64,000 nucleotides of DNA. Source: Limnohabitans sp. 2KL-27. Lineage in GTDB: Bacteria > Pseudomonadota > Gammaproteobacteria > Burkholderiales > Burkholderiaceae_C. The stretch is from positions 372,853-436,852 of the forward strand of contig NZ_CXOP01000002.1 of NCBI RefSeq assembly GCF_001269345.1, read 5' to 3'. The notes under the pieces are model-generated. The model saw only the letters and a list, made by a program, of their open reading frames with translations. It searched no databases and was not told the origin of the DNA. Both the position numbers and the translations under genes were made by a program. Below are positions 63,650 through 64,000 of the stretch, piece after piece. Position 1 is the first letter of the stretch. Each line of letters opens with the position of its first letter.

Positions 63650-64000
63650 TCATGGCTCGTGCTGCGCCAGATACAGGTGCGTGGGCCATTCGTCCGGCCG
63701 AAACATCGGTGTGGTGCGCACGCTTTCCATGTCGACGCCAAAGCGCAAAGCCTCGGACAGGCCGCTCAGGTCATCGGCCAGGGTGGCCAGCAAATCATCG
63801 AGTGACAGCAAGCCCATCAAGCGGCCATCGGGCTCGGTGACGAATACGCGCCGCACGCCGTGGTGGTGCATGGCCTGGATGGCTTCGTGTACCGTGGCCG
63901 AGCCAGGCACCCGCACCAGGCGCACGCTGCTGTAGGCCCCCACCGCTTGCTCGTCCGGCGCTCGGCCTTGCGCCAACAAATTCACCACCAGATCACGGTC
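63650..64000 (-). CDS. CBS-domain protein (partial, N-terminus beyond window)
   Basis: The frame runs off the right edge. The 116 residues visible start DRDLVVNLLAQGRAPDEQ, the end of one CBS motif, and contain a second CBS motif (VPGSATVHEAIQAMHHHGVRRVFVTEPDGRLMGLLSLDDLL). CBS pairs bind adenosine nucleotides and regulate attached or partner proteins. It is convergent with the candidate sRNA terminator. Confidence 0.85.
   Translation of the reverse strand, partial: DRDLVVNLLAQGRAPDEQAVGAYSSVRLVRVPGSATVHEAIQAMHHHGVRRVFVTEPDGRLMGLLSLDDLLATLADDLSGLSEALRFGVDMESVRTTPMFRPDEWPTHLYLAQHEP

Noticed and set aside
63512..63805. 97-codon + strand frame after aroG
   Set aside because: It runs through the terminator hairpin and into the antisense of the CBS-domain gene, with no family likeness.

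Overview
The window is about 64 kb of ordinary bacterial chromosome. The suggested host is a betaproteobacterium of the order Burkholderiales, most like Comamonadaceae (Limnohabitans/Rhodoferax-type). This rests on the moderately high G+C with G/C-ending codons, the gene order mnmG-rsmG-LysE-parA-hydrolase-parB, Bug-family binding proteins, and the style of the TRAP and Liv transporters. The genus is inferred, not proven. I saw no rRNA, tRNA, insertion sequence, CRISPR array or prophage.

Layout. 1-3428: tail of an outer-membrane-type protein, then a copper module (CopA ATPase, divergent heavy-metal chaperone, DUF2892 protein, Spy/CpxP-like periplasmic protein). 3544-4637: two inner-membrane proteins (DUF2189, DUF2788). 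4638-4922: AT-rich gap with two perfect inverted DnaA boxes. 4923-6803: minCDE. 6894-11017: single-chain indolepyruvate ferredoxin oxidoreductase, divergent from an Lrp/AsnC regulator. 11134-16801: chromosome-segregation block mnmG-rsmG-LysE exporter-parA-hydrolase-parB with four parS-like sites at 12576-13867. 16810-20135: two tandem, translationally coupled hybrid histidine kinases.

20167-33341: housekeeping and catabolic genes (FAD-linked D-lactate/glycolate-type dehydrogenase, cobalamin adenosyltransferase, acetoacetate-CoA ligase, a TRAP transporter flanked by a decayed fragment of a second ligase copy, actinobacterial-type DapD, AcuI-like reductase, EamA exporter, PhoD phosphatase). 33446-41305: TetR and LysR regulators, a TauD dioxygenase/Bug/amidohydrolase operon, a UspA protein with an FNR/ANR-like box, a LysR-metallophosphoesterase pair and a small membrane protein.

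42309-48494 is the most distinctive region: a divergent cluster with two secreted caspase-fold proteins. One carries a textbook EF-hand loop and a DUF4384 domain. The other has an unrecognised N-terminal domain and a coiled coil. Between and around them are an OmpA-type peptidoglycan-binding protein, a zinc-ribbon membrane protein and two paralogous small exported proteins. Five of the genes form one tightly overlapping operon, which suggests a calcium-responsive envelope protease system.

48583-53361: pckG with a perfect 19-bp inverted repeat in its leader, then modABC. 53434-61008: a 44-aa membrane peptide, an aldehyde dehydrogenase, a complete Liv-type ABC importer and a divergent FeaR/AraC-type activator, probably one aromatic-compound catabolic regulon. 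61030-64000: PaaI thioesterase, a deleted FAD-oxidoreductase remnant, DUF3237 protein, DAHP synthase, a candidate sRNA with its own promoter and terminator, and a partial CBS-domain protein. All coordinates and motif positions were read by eye; no database search was run.
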